Positions 27,007 through 37,041 of a stretch of DNA of 64,000 nucleotides are shown one piece after another. The notes under the pieces were generated by a model, which saw only the letters and a list, made by a program, of their open reading frames with translations, had not been told where the DNA came from and did not search any database. Position numbers and translations under genes: made by a program. Origin of the DNA: Paracoccus alcaliphilus (GTDB lineage: Bacteria > Pseudomonadota > Alphaproteobacteria > Rhodobacterales > Rhodobacteraceae); the NCBI RefSeq assembly GCF_028553725.1, contig NZ_CP067124.1, positions 1,870,001 to 1,934,000 of the forward strand, in the 5' to 3' direction. Position 1 is the stretch's first letter. Every line of letters starts with the position of its first letter.

Positions 27007-27864
27007 TTACGGGCAGGCGACGCGCTGGTCGATCAGCATGACGGTGCCGAAGCGCACTGCCAGCAGGATCACGACCGGCTGCCGGATTGTGGTGATGCGC
27101 GACAGGTCGTCGGCATCGCGGATGTCGATCGAGCAGATCTCGGCACGGGGTTCGGTGGCGAGATGTCGGCGCAATTCCTGGAGGGTGGCGGGCAGGGTGG
27201 CGCCTGTGGCGATCATCTGCTCCGCCCGGTTCAGCGCCTGACACAGGATCGGGGCGGCAGCGCGGTCCTGTGGCGTGAGGCGCAGATTGCGCGAGGACAT
27301 GGCCAGCCCGTCGGCTTCGCGTACGGTCGGCACGCCGATGATCTGCACGGGCATGTCCAGATCGGCGACCATCTGCCGGATCACGGTCAGTTGCTGGTAA
27401 TCCTTTTCGCCGAAGGCCGCGGCATCAGGGCCGATGATGTTGAAAAGCTTGGACACCACGGTCGTGACGCCGCGGAAATGGCCGGGGCGCAGCTTGCCGG
27501 TGAGGATCCGCGAGAGGCGGGTGACCTCGACCACGGTCTGGGCGCCGGGGCGATAGATATCCTGAACCGAAGGCAGGAAGGCAGCATCCGCACCGATATC
27601 GCGCAACAGGCGCAGGTCGCCTTCCTCGTCGCGGGGGTAGGTGGCCAGATCCTCATTCGGGCCGAACTGGGTCGGATTGACGAAGACCGAGGTGACCAGC
27701 CGTCCGCCGCCACGGGCGTCCAGCCAGTCGCGCGCATGTCTGCACAGGGCCAGATGGCCCCGATGCAGCGCGCCCATTGTGGGCACAAGGGCCACACGCC
27801 GGCCGGACGCGCGCCATTCGGCCACGCAATCGCGCATCGATTGCTTGCTGCGACAGATCTGCAT
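27007..27864 (-). CDS. panC: Pantothenate synthetase
   Basis: A 285-residue ATP-dependent ligase joining pantoate and beta-alanine. Motifs: VALVPTMGALHRGHLALCRHA (the HIGH-like nucleotide-binding site), VFVNPTQFGPNEDLATYPR, AFGEKDYQQLTVIRQMV and the KMSKS-equivalent MSSRNLRLT. The start MQICRSKQSMRD at 27864 fits homologues; a longer in-frame start adds an atypical extension. It leads the panC-panB pair. Confidence 0.94.
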   Translation of the reverse strand: MQICRSKQSMRDCVAEWRASGRRVALVPTMGALHRGHLALCRHARDWLDARGGGRLVTSVFVNPTQFGPNEDLATYPRDEEGDLRLLRDIGADAAFLPSVQDIYRPGAQTVVEVTRLSRILTGKLRPGHFRGVTTVVSKLFNIIGPDAAAFGEKDYQQLTVIRQMVADLDMPVQIIGVPTVREADGLAMSSRNLRLTPQDRAAAPILCQALNRAEQMIATGATLPATLQELRRHLATEPRAEICSIDIRDADDLSRITTIRQPVVILLAVRFGTVMLIDQRVACP

Positions 27865-28014
27865 CCCGCTCCTCCCGCCCCTCTCTGGCGTGGCGGGCAA
27901 CCTAAAGCGCAGGGATGATTCAGGCAAGTGCTGCGTTGCAGCGAAAGGTTTTGCCGATCAAGGGGCAATTCTGGGTCGGGGCGGGCGGGCATCAATCCCC
28001 GCCCGCTTGTTGGT

Positions 28015-29100
28015 CTAGAGCCGCTCCAACTGATCGTCGATCATCACGGCGACCTCGCGCCGGATGACGGTGCGCAGGTTGCGGGAGAACCGCTGGCCGA
28101 GTTCGCCGAAAAGTTCCTCTCGGATCATTTCGCGCAGCAGCTCGCGGATGCTTTGTTCTTCGCTGGACAGGACGTCTGCCGGGCTTTCGGGTTCTGTCGG
28201 GGCGGTCTGCGCCTCGGCCTTCGGCATATCGGTGCTGGTATCCGGCGCGATCCGGTTGGACAAGTCGATGCCAAAGGAGGAGACCGTGAAGGGCAGCGGG
28301 AAACCGGCAAGGGGTTGCGGGTCCAGCGCCGGTGTCAGCGGCATGGTCAGCACCACCTCATCCGGCTGGGCCGGTGCCGCATCGGACGGTTGCTCATCCT
28401 GTTCGGCGGCGGACAGGGGGATCCCCGGATCTTCGGCAGCGGCGTTGGCTTCGACCGGATCGGGACGCATGCGCGCCTTCCAGTCGTAATCCTCATCAAA
28501 CGCGACGGGGGGAGTTGACTGCGCCACCTGTGCCGGGTCGTCTTGCGGTGCAGTCGGTCTGACCAGCTTGAGCGGCGCCCAGATGGGTGCAGGGGGCTGA
28601 TCCCCGTTCTGATCTGCGTCGTCGTCCGCGATGGTTGCGGCGATGCGCCGGGCCAGATCGTTATGCGGTTCTGCAATCGGATCTGCGACCGCCAACGGGC
28701 GCGGGGCGTCAGGCGCGTTTGCCAGATTCCCCAGTGGCCAGTCACCACCACTGTCGGCCGTGTCGCTGCCAGTATCGTCATCCGTTTCGGTCACGCGGGG
28801 ATGGCGGGTCAGCAGATCGCTGCCCTCTTGCGCCATCTGCCGGGCCAGAGCGGCATTGCCGCCATAGCGACGGGCCAGCGCCTCTGCCGGGTCTTCAACC
28901 TCTTCTCGCGGGGTCTCGATCAGTCTTGCGGCGGCGTCTGAACGCGATTGCATGACGCCGTTCCGGGCGGTGACCAGCGCCTCATCCTCGGCGATCAGGC
29001 GGCGGATGGCGGTCAGCACATCGCCGATATCTTCGGACAGGCGTTGCGCCGAGGGGCGGGGCGTCGCGATGCGGTGGGGGTCAGCCATGGCGACCCCCAT
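28015..29100 (-). CDS. Low-complexity protein with conserved C-terminal helix (PopZ/DUF2497-like)
   Basis: A 361-residue acidic, Pro/Ala/Asp-rich protein with a short helical N-terminal segment (RLSEDIGDVLTAIRRLIAED), a long probably disordered middle, and a conserved helical end (EQSIRELLREMIREELFGEL then RNLRTVIRREVAVMIDDQLE). That architecture resembles alphaproteobacterial PopZ/DUF2497 proteins, which self-assemble through C-terminal helices, but residue-level similarity is weak. It lies just after the TolC-family gene, 11 bases downstream, likely in one unit. ATGs at 29100 and 29088 are both possible. Confidence 0.6.
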   Translation of the reverse strand: MGVAMADPHRIATPRPSAQRLSEDIGDVLTAIRRLIAEDEALVTARNGVMQSRSDAAARLIETPREEVEDPAEALARRYGGNAALARQMAQEGSDLLTRHPRVTETDDDTGSDTADSGGDWPLGNLANAPDAPRPLAVADPIAEPHNDLARRIAATIADDDADQNGDQPPAPIWAPLKLVRPTAPQDDPAQVAQSTPPVAFDEDYDWKARMRPDPVEANAAAEDPGIPLSAAEQDEQPSDAAPAQPDEVVLTMPLTPALDPQPLAGFPLPFTVSSFGIDLSNRIAPDTSTDMPKAEAQTAPTEPESPADVLSSEEQSIRELLREMIREELFGELGQRFSRNLRTVIRREVAVMIDDQLERL

Positions 29101-29111
29101 CCGTGAGGGCC

Positions 29112-30515
29112 TTAGTCGCGGCCGATGGCCCGAAGCACGCGGTCAAGGCTTTCGCCTTGCCTGCTGGATGCAGGCGCATTGCGCACGGCGTTGTAATATT
29201 GCGATGGGTCATAGGTTGGAATCCCGAGGTTGAGGTGCTCTACCGTCAACAAACCCATAGCAGCCAATAGTTGATAATGTGCTAATTGCAGATTGGCTTC
29301 CGCAGTGATCTTGTCGGCCCGTGCCTCCAGCAGCGCCTGTTCGGCATCCAGCACGTCCAGCGTCGTCCGCGCGCCCAGTGTCGCCTCTTCGCGCACGCCG
29401 TCATAGGCCTGTTGCGCCGCCGAGATCTGCTCGTCGATGGCGCTGATCTGGGCGCGGGCCACATTGATATTCGCCCAGGCCGTGCCGACCTCCTGGCTGA
29501 CCTGCCGCGAGACGTTCAGCAGCGTGGCCCGGGCCTGATCGCGATTGGCCATCGCCTTGCGCAGGCTGGCCGACAGCCTCCCCCCGGCATAGAGCGTCTG
29601 GCTGAGATTCACCCCCGCCGACAGCCCCCGCTGGGTCCGGTACTCGCCAAGCCCGCCGCCCAAGCCCTGGGTCAGCCCGCGCTGGACCTGCGCGGCGACC
29701 GAGCCCGACAGGGTCGGGTTACGCTCGGCCCGCGCTGCGGCGATGCCCAGTTCGGCGGCGGCGGCCGAACGCTGCGCCTGAAGGACACTGGGATGGTTGC
29801 GCTGTGCCACGGCACGCGCCGCATCGACATTGGCCGGCAGCGTCGGCAGTGGTGGCGGTGCGGCCAATGTGCCCGGCTGGCGACCGGTTGCGGCCATATA
29901 GTTTTCGCGGGCGATTTCCAGATCACCCTGTGCGGCGACCAGTTGCGCGCGCGAAGCCGCCAGTTGCGCATCGGCCTGCGCGACATCGGTCACGGTGATC
30001 TCTCCGACCTCGAACCGGTCCCGCGCCGCCTGCCGTTCCTGCCCGATCACCCGGACCGAGTTCTCCATCAGCGCCACCTGCTCCAGCGCGGAGCGCACGT
30101 CGAAGAACGAGATGGTGGCGGCCAGAATGATGTCCTGCTCGACCCCCACAAGCGCCTGACGGGTGGCCAGAACCTGCTCTTTCGCGGCATCGATGGCGAT
30201 CTGCGACCGGCCCCAGTCGTACAGTGTCATTTCCATCCCCAGCGACAGGGAGCTGGAGCGCGACGAGGACGAATCCTCGGGCTTGCTGACCGAATGACTG
30301 GCGGCCCATTGCAGCACCGGACGCAGCGCGGCGACGGCGGTCGCCACATCTTCATCGGCGGCGCGCAGCACGGCGCGGCTTTGCTCGACCAGCGCGGAAT
30401 GGCGATAGGCGGCGACCATCGTATCGGCCAGCGATTCGGCCATGACGGGCAGGGCGGTTGCCAGCGATAAAACGGCAGCGGCGGAAAGACGGCGGAGGGC
30501 GGAAAGACCGATCAC
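29112..30515 (-). CDS. TolC-family outer-membrane efflux/secretion protein
   Basis: A 467-residue precursor with a signal peptide ending near VMAES. Two OEP repeats are visible: the N-terminal set ([40 protein letters not shown] type helices) and the C-terminal set ([40 protein letters not shown]). It forms the outer-membrane duct of type I secretion or RND efflux systems; no pump is adjacent. The GTG at 30515 is chosen because it overlaps the upstream TGA, giving coupled translation with the methyltransferase gene. Confidence 0.88.
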   Translation of the reverse strand: MIGLSALRRLSAAAVLSLATALPVMAESLADTMVAAYRHSALVEQSRAVLRAADEDVATAVAALRPVLQWAASHSVSKPEDSSSSRSSSLSLGMEMTLYDWGRSQIAIDAAKEQVLATRQALVGVEQDIILAATISFFDVRSALEQVALMENSVRVIGQERQAARDRFEVGEITVTDVAQADAQLAASRAQLVAAQGDLEIARENYMAATGRQPGTLAAPPPLPTLPANVDAARAVAQRNHPSVLQAQRSAAAAELGIAAARAERNPTLSGSVAAQVQRGLTQGLGGGLGEYRTQRGLSAGVNLSQTLYAGGRLSASLRKAMANRDQARATLLNVSRQVSQEVGTAWANINVARAQISAIDEQISAAQQAYDGVREEATLGARTTLDVLDAEQALLEARADKITAEANLQLAHYQLLAAMGLLTVEHLNLGIPTYDPSQYYNAVRNAPASSRQGESLDRVLRAIGRD

Positions 30516-31165
30516 AGGCTGAACCCCCGTTCCCTGGCGAAACCGGGCAGCAGCGGCGCATGGGCGTTGAAGGCATAGCGCCACGTAACCTGCCCCTGCA
30601 CTTTCTGCCCCAGCCGGACCACCCCAAGCGCGCCTTCCAGAAACAGCGCCACGATGCGGCCGCCTTCCTTCAACTGATCCGGAATCGCGCCGGGCAGTTC
30701 CTCGACGCCGCCCTCGATCAGAATTGCGTCATAGGGCGCCTGCGCGGCATTGCCCGCCACCAGCGGCCCCGCCATCACCGCGACGTTGAAGATACCCGCC
30801 GCGTTCAGACGCTGCTCGGCCTCGGCGGCCATGTCCTCGTTTTCCTCGATGGCGACGACGGTCTGGGCGATGCGGGCCAGAACCGCGGGCGCATAGCCAA
30901 GCCCGCAGCCAAGATCCAGCACCAGATCCCCGGCCCGGATATCCAGCGCATCGATCATCTTGGCCAGCGTGCGCGGCTCCAGCATGATGCGCCCGCCACC
31001 CAGATCCAGGTTTTCCTCGGAATAGGCGACGGTCCTGCGCGCGGTGGGCACGAATTCCTCGCGCGGGACGGCCAGCATCGCCTCGATCACCGGAAGGCGG
31101 GTGATATCGTTGGGGCGAACCTGAGTGTCGACCATCATGGTGCGCCGTGCGGCGAAATCGGTCAT
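30512..31165 (-). CDS. Protein-L-isoaspartate O-methyltransferase family protein
   Basis: A 217-residue SAM-dependent methyltransferase. The N-terminus [20 protein letters not shown] and the SAM loop [17 protein letters not shown] are typical of PCMT-related proteins found beside tolC genes in this order. True Pcm enzymes repair isoaspartyl residues; this subgroup may have another substrate. Its stop overlaps the GTG of the TolC-family gene. Confidence 0.82.
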   Translation of the reverse strand: MTDFAARRTMMVDTQVRPNDITRLPVIEAMLAVPREEFVPTARRTVAYSEENLDLGGGRIMLEPRTLAKMIDALDIRAGDLVLDLGCGLGYAPAVLARIAQTVVAIEENEDMAAEAEQRLNAAGIFNVAVMAGPLVAGNAAQAPYDAILIEGGVEELPGAIPDQLKEGGRIVALFLEGALGVVRLGQKVQGQVTWRYAFNAHAPLLPGFARERGFSL

Positions 31166-31306
31166 GTCTGAAACCTCTGCTCGACCTGCGTTGAGCGTTT
31201 ATTGCCACGATTCTGAAAGCTGGGCAACGCCGCACATCCTGGCACGCCCATTCGCGGCTTGCATGCGCGGCGATGATCCTTTATCTGAGGCGCACTCTCG
31301 ACGGCG

Positions 31307-31380
31307 GTGGGTTGGCGGAGAGGTTACGCACCGGATTGCAAATCCGTGAAGACCGGTTCGATTCCGGTACCCACCTCCAA
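31307..31380 (+). tRNA. tRNA-Cys (GCA)
   Basis: 74 bases including encoded CCA. The acceptor stem GGTGGGT pairs with ACCCACC, followed by the discriminator T expected for tRNA-Cys. The anticodon loop holds GCA, and the T loop GGTTCGATTCC is standard. An integrase C-terminal fragment begins 87 bases downstream, facing the tRNA, so this gene was probably an attachment site. Confidence 0.95.
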
Positions 31381-31467
31381 ATAAAATCAATAGGTTAGCG
31401 AAGCTTTCTTCATGCTGGTGAATTTCGGTGGCAACATTCGCTGTTCGTGCCCCCGTTCGTTCCACCC

Positions 31468-31707
31468 CTATTTCCGCAGTTTCTGGGCCTCAATCGCCCG
31501 CACCTTTTGACGGGCGGTACCGGCATATTTGCGGACCATAGACGCCGTTGTGTGGCCGGTGATGGCGGCAATCAGGTCATCGCTACATCCCACTGCGGCC
31601 AGTTCTGAGGCTGCCGAATATCGCAATCCGTGAATATCGTAATCTTCGGCATCGATCTGCCTGCGAACGGACATGATCATATCAGCGGCGGTGCGGTAGT
31701 TGGTCGG
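31468..31707 (-). pseudogene. Tyrosine integrase, C-terminal fragment at tRNA-Cys
   Basis: The minus-strand frame reads DYDIHGLRYSAASELAAVGC, DDLIAAITGHTTASMVRKYA and a charged end. It has the Arg box (HGLRYSAAS), the His/His-Thr box (ITGHTT) and the nucleophile Tyr (VRKYAG) of tyrosine recombinases. Everything upstream of about residue -90 is replaced by the IS110 element whose left side begins near 31708. The gene reads toward the tRNA. Confidence 0.85.
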
Positions 31708-33090
31708 CCTACCTTGAACTGATGCGGTGGATGCCCCCACCCATCGGCATCTCTTATGCCATGATGGTTGCATCGAAACCGAACGGAGGGCACATCAATG
31801 ATGACAACGATCAGCATGTTGGCGATCGACTTGGCGAAGGGCAGTTTCCAGGTCTGCGCGATCGGGCTGGACGGGGCGGTTCTATATAACCGTGTGCTGT
31901 CGCGGACCCGTCTGACGAATCTCCTTGCCGAACAGTCGGCCTGCGTGGTGGCGATGGAGGCCTGCGCCACGTCGCATTACTGGGGCCGGGTGGCGCAGTC
32001 CCACGGTCACGAGGTGCGTCTGGTGCCAGCGGTGTATGTGAAACCGTTCGTGAAACGACAGAAAAACGACAAGGCGGATGCCGAAGCCATCGCCGAGGCC
32101 GCGTCGCGCCCGACCATGCGGTTCGTGGCCGTGAAGAGTGCCGAGACGCAGGGCCGCGCAGTGGCGTTTCGGACGCATCAATGTCTGGTGCGGCAGCGCA
32201 CGCAGCTCATCAACGCCCTCCGCGGACATCTGGCCGAGTTCGGGCTGGTGGCGCCGAAGGGGCCCGCGAGCCTGAAGGTTCTGGAGAATGCACTGGCAGA
32301 TCCGGCCAGCGATGTGCCAGGCCATGTTCGGGAGATGGGCGCGATCTACGTCGAGCAGATCGCGAGGTTGACAGAGGTGATCGGACGACTGGCGGAAGAA
32401 CTCGAGGCCGCATCAAGGACAGATACGCAACTTCGTCGGCTGTGCACCATCCCCGGGATCGGCCCGGTCACCGCCGGAGCTGTTGCGGCATTCGCACCGG
32501 ATCTTGCCACGTTCGACAGTGGGCGCAATTTTGCCGCTTGGCTCGGCCTGGTGCCGAAACAGAGGTCGACGGGTGGAAAAACCAGACTGGGTTCGGTCAG
32601 CAAAATGGGGCAGACCGATATCCGCCGCCTGCTGATCGTCGGTGCCATGAGTGTGATCCGCTGGGTTGTCCGCAAGGGGGGCAGCGCGAACCGTTGGCTG
32701 GCCGCGCTGGTGATGCGCAAACCGAAGATGGTCGCGGCCGTTGCGCTGGCGAACAAGATGGCCCGGATGATCTGGGCGCTGACGACAAAAGAACAGGATT
32801 ACAGAATGGCGTGACCCGAGCCCGGAAAGGGGCGACGGCACGGCATGGCCGAAAGGCCGGGGTGAGCGATCGACGAGGAGTAGGCGACACGGACTTCGAA
32901 GTTCAAGGCAGGAAGATTCAGTCCCGGGGCTCGAGCGCATGCAGCTCTCTGAACCGATGTGAACCCAGCCTTCCGAACAGCATACCGGCCCGTGGCGTCG
33001 TGGAAGGCCACGCTGAGAGGCCTGACACACGTCCGATCGAAGACCCCGCCGACAAACCGAAGATTTAGCTTGCCAAACCGGGGGTATCCA
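31708..33090 (+). mobile_element. IS110-family insertion sequence, copy 1
   Basis: Contains one intact IS110 transposase. Ends are approximate: the left is where the integrase fragment stops and the right is where IS3-type sequence (CCCGGGTTTGCCGGAGGCTCC) begins. IS110 elements lack clear terminal repeats, so exact limits cannot be read here. The roughly 280-bp tail after the transposase gene contains a noncoding region that in this family can encode the guide (bridge) RNA, but I did not model a fold. Confidence 0.75.
31798..32814 (+). CDS. IS110-family transposase, copy 1
   Basis: A 338-residue DEDD transposase. The N-terminal RuvC-like domain starts MLAIDLAKGSFQVCA (first Asp), with [16 protein letters not shown] (Glu) and KQRKND-like KRQKNDKADAEAIAEAA (Asp pair). 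The C-terminal Tnp_20 domain has LCTIPGIGPVTAGAV and a serine region near FAAWLGLVPKQRSTGGK. All catalytic features seem present. The ATG follows GGAGGG. Confidence 0.9.
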   Translation: MMTTISMLAIDLAKGSFQVCAIGLDGAVLYNRVLSRTRLTNLLAEQSACVVAMEACATSHYWGRVAQSHGHEVRLVPAVYVKPFVKRQKNDKADAEAIAEAASRPTMRFVAVKSAETQGRAVAFRTHQCLVRQRTQLINALRGHLAEFGLVAPKGPASLKVLENALADPASDVPGHVREMGAIYVEQIARLTEVIGRLAEELEAASRTDTQLRRLCTIPGIGPVTAGAVAAFAPDLATFDSGRNFAAWLGLVPKQRSTGGKTRLGSVSKMGQTDIRRLLIVGAMSVIRWVVRKGGSANRWLAALVMRKPKMVAAVALANKMARMIWALTTKEQDYRMA

Positions 33091-33660
33091 CACACGCCCC
33101 GGGTTTGCCGGAGGCTCCAACTCCTGAGTAGGATGGAGCATCATGAGCAAGACGACGAACAAGTTTTCCCCCGAAGTGCGCGCGCGTGCTGTGCGCCTGG
33201 TTCTCGACAATGAGAGTCAGCATGGATCGCGCTGGCAGGCAGTCATGTCGATTTCCGCGAAGATCGGCTGTGCGCCCCAGACGCTGAACGAGTGGGTCAA
33301 GAAGACCGAGGTCGACAGCGGCAAGCGGGCTGGTATCCCGACCGACATGGCCGAGAAGATGAAGGCGCTGGAGCGGGAGAACCGGGAACTGCGCCAGGCC
33401 AACGAGATCTTGCGCAAGGCGAGCGCGTATTTCGCTGCGGCGGATACTCGACCGCCCCTTTCCGCAAATGATCGCATTTCTCGACGATCACCGTGGTGTC
33501 TTTGGTGCCGGGCCGGTCTGCCGGGTTCTGGGGATCGCCCCGTCCACCTATTACGAACACTTGGCGAAGCGGTCCGATCCGGCACGGCTGCCGGATCGTG
33601 CCCGGCGCGACGCATTCCTCTGGCGTCAACTGGATCGGGAGGGCTTCGATGGGCGTTGAT
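33091..33660 (+). pseudogene. IS3-family element remnant (OrfA plus deleted, truncated OrfB)
   Basis: The left end carries CCCGGGTTTGCCGGAGGCTCC, as in the IS3 copy at 49033. OrfA (ATG 33143) is readable: [20 protein letters not shown], a helix-turn-helix and a leucine-zipper-like helix ([20 protein letters not shown]). OrfB begins after a phase change ([20 protein letters not shown]), lacks the stretch between RARRD and [10 protein letters not shown] that the 49 kb copy has, and stops where IS110 copy 2 begins. Not functional. Confidence 0.82.
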
Positions 33661-35009
33661 GGTGTAACCGCCCCCCGACGGCATCTGTGTGCCAGGGTGG
33701 GTTTGCGATGATCCACATAGGAGAGCGGTCATGTCGGAGGTTATCACTGTCGGGCTCGATCTGGCGAAGAATGTGTTCCAGGCTCACGGGGCTGATGCCT
33801 TGGGGCGTGTTCTTTTTCGCAAGAAACTGAGGCGGGATCAGGTTCTGCCGTTTTTCAGCCAGCAGCCGAGCTGCGTTGTCGCGATGGAAGCTTGCGGTGG
33901 CGCGCACTTCTGGGGCCGCGAGCTTGGCAAGCTCGGGCACGAGGTGCGGCTGATCCCGCCTGCCTATGTCAAACCCTTCGTCAAGCGCCAGAAGAACGAC
34001 ATGGCCGATGCCGAGGCCATCTGCGAAGCGGCGACACGCCCGACGATGCGTTTTGTGCCCGTAAAGAGTGAGGAGACCCAGGGGGCGGCAATGGTCTTCC
34101 GCATCCGGGAACTTCTGATCCGGCAGCGCACACAGGCAATCAACGCCCTGCGTGGGCATTTGGGCGAGTTCGGTCAGATCGTGCCGCAGGGTGCTGGCAA
34201 CGCGGCTCGGCTGATTGCGATCATCGAGGACCCCGACAGCGGTCTGCCCGCCGATGCCATCGCCACACTTGATGTGCTGGTCGCGGCGCTCCGACACCTC
34301 GAAGCGGAGATCGGGAAGCTGGACGCCGAGATCAGCCGGCGGGCCAAGGATAACGAAGTCGCGCGGCGCTTGATGACAATCCCGGGCATCGGCCCCCTGA
34401 TCGCAACGGCCATCGCCACACTTGCTCCCCCGCCTGAACTCTTCCGGAAGGGGCGGGACTTTGCAGCATGGCTCGGGCTCACGCCCCGCCAGCACTCGAC
34501 GGGCGGCAAACAGCGGCTTGGCGCCACGACGAAGATGGGGGAACGGTCCCTGCGGCGCTTGATGATCATCGGCGCCAACAGCGTGGTCATCAAGCGGCAC
34601 GTTCATGCCTCGGCTCGGCCAGGCACCTGGTTGGGCGGAATGCTGACGCGCAAGCCACCCATGCTGGTGCGGGTAGCGCTGGCGAACAAGATGGCGCGCA
34701 TCGTCTGGGCTTTGATGGCCCACGGTGACGTCTACAAAGCTCCGGCCGCAGCGGCATAAGCCGTCAAGGTCGCGAGGACGTCGGAGCAAAAGAGGGCAAG
34801 GAGACGTTTGGCGCAACGGTCGTGAGACGGGATCAGAGGAACCAGCCTGCAACAAAGTGCCTTCGAGCACGCGGCGTTGATTTGGGACCTGATCCGCGAA
34901 CACCATACGGGCCGGCGGCATGACGATGGCCGCAACAGAGGCCGGATACATGTCAGCACCCGACAGCGCGCGAAACTGATCCACAAACCCTCTTGCGCAA
35001 GGGGCGGTT
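33661..35009 (+). mobile_element. IS110-family insertion sequence, copy 2
   Basis: A second, clearly different IS110 element inserted into the IS3 remnant. Ends are approximate. The 250 bases after the transposase gene (34760-35009) are noncoding in every frame I tried and belong to this element or its flank. Its right neighbour is an IS5-type element whose left repeat is damaged. Confidence 0.72.
33731..34759 (+). CDS. IS110-family transposase, copy 2
   Basis: A 342-residue DEDD transposase: [56 protein letters not shown] and the C-terminal [17 protein letters not shown] and [18 protein letters not shown]. Roughly half its residues match copy 1, so they are different elements. A GGAGAG box precedes the ATG at 33731. 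Confidence 0.9.
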   Translation: MSEVITVGLDLAKNVFQAHGADALGRVLFRKKLRRDQVLPFFSQQPSCVVAMEACGGAHFWGRELGKLGHEVRLIPPAYVKPFVKRQKNDMADAEAICEAATRPTMRFVPVKSEETQGAAMVFRIRELLIRQRTQAINALRGHLGEFGQIVPQGAGNAARLIAIIEDPDSGLPADAIATLDVLVAALRHLEAEIGKLDAEISRRAKDNEVARRLMTIPGIGPLIATAIATLAPPPELFRKGRDFAAWLGLTPRQHSTGGKQRLGATTKMGERSLRRLMIIGANSVVIKRHVHASARPGTWLGGMLTRKPPMLVRVALANKMARIVWALMAHGDVYKAPAAAA

Positions 35010-36063
35010 ATACATGTTGCAGAACTGATCATCATCCGGGATTCACGGCGTGAATCTGGTGGGTTAAGAGCCTGCCATGAGCAAGCCCGAACCTGCCCGC
35101 TACGGTACGACCAACTGGCAATCCTATAACGACGCGCTGAAGCGGCGCGGATCTCTGCTCGTCTGGCTGGACCGGGACATGGACTGGCCTGCGCCGAAGG
35201 CAGGCAAGCCCGGACGTCCGCCGGTCTTCTCCGACGCCACCATCCAGTTCTGCCTGATGATGAAGGTGCTCTTCGGCCTGCCGCTTCGGCAAACGACCGG
35301 ACTGGTCGCCAGCATCCTTGAGATGGCTGGTCTGGACTGGCCGGTCCCGGACTTCTCCACGCTCAGCCGCCGCCAGAAGACAATCGCGGTCCAGCTTTCG
35401 TCGCGCCGGGCTCCGGGCCCTCTGAACCTGCGGGTGGATAGCACCGGGATCAAGTTCCTGGGCGACGGAGAGTGGCTGGCGAGGAAGCATGGCACCCACC
35501 GCCGGCGCCAGTACCGCAAGGTCCATCTGGCGATGGACACGGCGACCGGCAACGTCCGGGCGGTGGAATTCACCTCCAGCCGTGAGGGCGACAGCCCCGT
35601 TCTCCCTGATCTTCTGGACCAGATCCCGGAAGACGAGGAAATCGGCACCGTTACCGGTGATGGCGCCGAAGGCACCCGCCGTTGCCATTCGGCGATCCTC
35701 GCGCGCGGTGGCACAGGGATCATTCTCATCCGCAGAAATGGCCGCCTCTGGAAAGAAGATTGCCCCGCTGCCCTGGCCCGCAACGACATCCTGAGGGCAA
35801 CCCGGCGTCTCGGCCGGACGATTTGGAAAAGATGGTCCGGCGACCATGTCCGCAGCCGGGTCGAGGCCCGGATGAGGAACCTGAAATCCTTCGGCGAGCG
35901 GATCGCCTCGAGGGACCCCGACCGTCAGACAGCCAAGATCCACATCCGCGTGGCCCTGATGAACCGCTTCAATGCCCTCGGCACCGCCCAGATCGAACGC
36001 GTGGCATGAACTCAGCCGAGAAAAGCGGCATTATGTCCTGAAAACGACTTCTGCAACAATGCC
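35010..36063 (+). mobile_element. IS5-family (IS903-like) element, copy 1
   Basis: The right end is clear: the complement of GGCATTGTTGCAGAAGTC, ending at 36063. The left shows only TGTTGCAGAA with the outer five bases changed, and no target duplication is seen. Its flanks come from different elements (IS110 left, IS3-type right), so DNA was deleted or recombined at this point after insertion. Confidence 0.8.
35077..36009 (+). CDS. IS5-family transposase, copy 1
   Basis: A 310-residue DDE transposase: FSDATIQFCLMMKVLFGLPL, LNLRVDSTGIKFLGDGEW (first Asp), VTGDGAEGTRRCH (second Asp; the twin copy has GDGAFDTRRCH) and a C-terminal YHVRSR-like region (GDHVRSRVEARMR, Glu). Two residues near the second Asp (EG in place of FD) and GDH in place of GYH are substitutions in conserved sites, so activity is uncertain. 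About 80 percent like the copy at 43172. Confidence 0.85.
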   Translation: MSKPEPARYGTTNWQSYNDALKRRGSLLVWLDRDMDWPAPKAGKPGRPPVFSDATIQFCLMMKVLFGLPLRQTTGLVASILEMAGLDWPVPDFSTLSRRQKTIAVQLSSRRAPGPLNLRVDSTGIKFLGDGEWLARKHGTHRRRQYRKVHLAMDTATGNVRAVEFTSSREGDSPVLPDLLDQIPEDEEIGTVTGDGAEGTRRCHSAILARGGTGIILIRRNGRLWKEDCPAALARNDILRATRRLGRTIWKRWSGDHVRSRVEARMRNLKSFGERIASRDPDRQTAKIHIRVALMNRFNALGTAQIERVA

Positions 36064-36303
36064 CATCGAGTCATTCAATGACAGCCTGCGCGACGAATAC
36101 CTCAACGAGGAGATCTTCGAAAGCCTGGCCGTTGCCCGCCGAAAGCTGGCCCTGTGCCGCTGCGACTATAACCACGTCAGGCCGCATTCCTCGCTCGGCA
36201 ATCCGACGCCGGCAGAAGCGCGCAGGGCGCTTGAGCAAACTGGGGGCGCCGCGCCCGACGCGCTTGCCCAACCCGAAGCCGCACCGGACGACGATCCCGT
36301 AGA
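36064..36303 (+). pseudogene. IS3-family OrfB, C-terminal fragment (IS407-like)
   Basis: The frame reads PIESFNDSLRDEYLNEEIFE, SLAVARRKLALCRCDYNHVR and PHSSLGNPTPAEARRALE, the C-terminal end of an IS3 transposase holding the final catalytic Glu region. It differs from the OrfB end of the 49 kb IS3 copy ([20 protein letters not shown]), so it belongs to another IS3 subgroup and is not the lost half of the 33 kb remnant. Confidence 0.8.
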
Positions 36304-36370
36304 AACTGCCAGAAATTCACAAGGTCCCCCTTGCATAGCGGCCGTTCATTGTCTAAACGCCCTCCACGGC

Positions 36371-36445
<75 letters not shown>

Positions 36446-36524
36446 TTTTTTCTTTTTTGATCCCAAGAAGATATGCGAGAACACAGGCTTGAAGGCCCCT
36501 CGGTGGTGCACAGAGGTGGTCAAC

Positions 36525-36788
36525 ATGGCCCTGAGAATGCCCAGCCCCACGAAGCATAAGAAAACCGGCGCTTACTATTTGATCGTGCATGTCCCTGCCG
36601 ATCTGGTCCGCTCTGGCATGCGTGATCGCGCCAAGGAATCTCTCGGAACGAAAGACCCGTCTGAGGCCAAGCGGCGCTTTGCGTCCCGTTATGAGGCGCT
36701 TCAACGGGAATGGCAGGCCCGACGCCTTGGTCCCGCCTCCGTGCCCTTCAAGCTGAATCCGGTGACATTACGCCATGCCCCCGAGTAA
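36525..36788 (+). pseudogene. Tyrosine integrase, N-terminal fragment at tRNA-Thr
   Basis: 87 codons starting MALRMPSPTKHKKTGAYYLI, then VHVPADLVRSGMRDRAKESL and GTKDPSEAKRRFASRYEAL. This is the N-terminal core-binding region of a DUF6538-type phage integrase. The catalytic domain is missing and the frame ends shortly after. The fragment is too different in region to be joined to the C-terminal fragment near tRNA-Cys with confidence. Confidence 0.8.
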
Positions 36789-36894
36789 CCGCGTGGTGAC
36801 CGCAGACATCTTTGGAAGGGTCACGAAGATGTCCGGAACGCCTTCAGATAACGTCTGAAGGGCTGATAAGTATGTCTGAAACGAGGGGAGGTAA

Positions 36895-36969
36895 TGGTGG
36901 GTGATAACGGATTTGAACCGCTGACATCTTCGATGTGAACGAAGCGCTCTACCGCTGAGCTAATCACCC
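36895..36969 (-). tRNA. tRNA-Val (CAC)
   Basis: 75 bases on the minus strand including CCA. Acceptor GGGTGAT pairs with ATCACCC, D arm AGCTCAGCGGTAGAGC, anticodon loop TTCACAT with CAC, T arm AGCGGTTCAAATCCGTT. It is downstream of the HU gene on the same strand. Confidence 0.95.
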
Positions 36970-37041
36970 GATGGGCGGCTTTTAGACTCTGGGGCAAAGT
37001 GATGCAAGGGGGCAGATGGGGCCGCCCCTGCATTTTCGCGG

